Under the pieces are notes generated by a model that was given only the letters and a program-made list of their open reading frames with translations, was not told the origin of the DNA and ran no database searches. The position numbers and the translations under genes are program-made. DNA of 64,000 nt from Delphinus delphis (Eukaryota; Chordata; Mammalia; Artiodactyla; Delphinidae): contig NC_082699.1 of the NCBI RefSeq assembly GCF_949987515.2, forward strand, positions 79,775,458 through 79,839,457. The letters are read 5' to 3'. Below are positions 63,106 through 64,000 of this stretch, one piece after another (the first letter of the stretch is position 1; each line of letters begins with the position of its first letter).

Positions 63106-64000
63106 TGCGCTGGTACTCCTGGGTGGTGCTGCCTCCTCTGGGGGGCTCGCCAGCGCCCCCTCCCCAGCTCCCCTTCAGTCCCGCCTACCCTGTAGGTTCA
63201 CGCCCCTTCCGGGGCCCCTGGGGAGAGCCCCAAGACCAAAGCTCAGCAGCTGTGTTTCCAAGGGGGATGTTCCAAAGGCCCCAAAGCTGGCCTGGCAGTG
63301 GGAGCACAGGAGCCCCTGAGACCTGGAGGGGGAAGAGCCGGAAGGAGCCCAGCTGGCAGGCAAGGGTCGTGGTGTGCCAGCAGGCCTGGTGACGGGCATG
63401 GAACTGAGGCCTGGGCACAGAGCAGGAGGCAGAGGCGACGTCAAGAGAAGGATGTGGGCGTGGGAGCGCCTCCCTCTGCACGAGGCAGCAACAAGTGCTT
63501 CTGGAACCTCACGGAGGGCAGGAGGACGTTAAAGGGAGGGGAGCCAGGAGGAACCTGGGCACCGCGCAGCCCAGGGAGACGGGGTCCCTGCCAAAGGCCC
63601 CGCAGGAAGGGACCGGACTGGGAGAGTCAGAGCCGGCGAGGGCAGATTCCACCTACTGCAGGGGCAGAGCTGAGGTGCACAGGCCGACGGAAAGCCGAAC
63701 AGAGCAGGGGAGAGCAGGAGTGGGGATGGGGTGGGGTGGGATTCCTGGAGGTGACCTAGAGACTCGGAGCGGGAAGGGCTCAGGGAGAGTGCGGGATGCA
63801 GAGGGGTGCAGGCCAGGATGCTGGTCCCTTCAGGACGTGCGTGAGGAGAGGAGAGCAGCGTGGGGCAGAGCAGAGGGCCTGCCTGAAGAGGGGGAGGTGG
63901 TGGGGATGCGGACCCCAGTCAAGGAGGCTCTGGAAGCACCGCTGCCTGCCAGCCTGAGGACCGCAAGTGAACAGAGGAGCCCTGGGTCTGGGTTCAAGCA
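63106..64000. other. Intergenic, right edge
   Basis: Purine-rich unique sequence. In human the next gene is OPLAH on the minus strand, but I see no OPLAH coding sequence before the window ends. Confidence 0.5.

Noticed and set aside
63106..64000. Start of OPLAH at the right edge
   Set aside because: Synteny suggests it is near, but no OPLAH-like coding sequence could be found in this stretch.

Overview
The window is nuclear DNA of a mammal, most likely a cetacean. It carries many tRNA-derived SINEs of the CHR type, known from whales, dolphins and hippopotamus, and several have target-site duplications and long A-tails that mark them as young. It also has a cetartiodactyl-style L1, a Tigger DNA transposon, and old L2- and MIR-like fragments. 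Genes have GT-AG introns and CpG-island promoters. The gene order PLEC (5' part) - PARP10 - GRINA - SPATC1 matches human 8q24.3. Species, family and synteny statements are from memory; no search was run.

Layout: 1-3600 is the 5' end of PLEC on the minus strand, with two GC-rich promoter-like blocks and the plectin-1c first coding exon (1782-1974). 3690-11200 is PARP10 (minus), a mono-ADP-ribosyltransferase. Its ten coding exons join in frame to 955 residues, and its 3.3 kb last-but-one intron holds LINE and SINE insertions. 13700-17010 is GRINA (plus), six coding exons and 366 residues. 17010-45300 is a gene-poor interval packed with L1, Tigger and SINE insertions, a retrocopy of HIGD1A and two GC-rich or duplicated tandem arrays. 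45313-63105 is SPATC1 (speriolin, plus), five coding exons with 8 kb introns 1 and 4; intron 1 holds a 62-bp minisatellite and a CpG island. 63105-64000 shows no gene.

The genes are neighbours rather than a pathway. PLEC links the cytoskeleton, PARP10 modifies proteins with single ADP-riboses, GRINA is a seven-pass BAX-inhibitor-family membrane protein, and SPATC1 is a germ-cell centrosome protein.

The most interesting points are: SPATC1 exon 3 with no GT donor at the expected frame-keeping site but an in-frame GC donor 24 bases upstream; a His in place of the first Gln of the PARP10 PCNA-binding motif; the HIGD1A retrocopy, whose frame is open except for one late stop; an ISRE-like site at the presumed PARP10 promoter; the intronic minisatellite; and all young SINEs lying in one orientation. 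No wholly new system is supported by the sequence.
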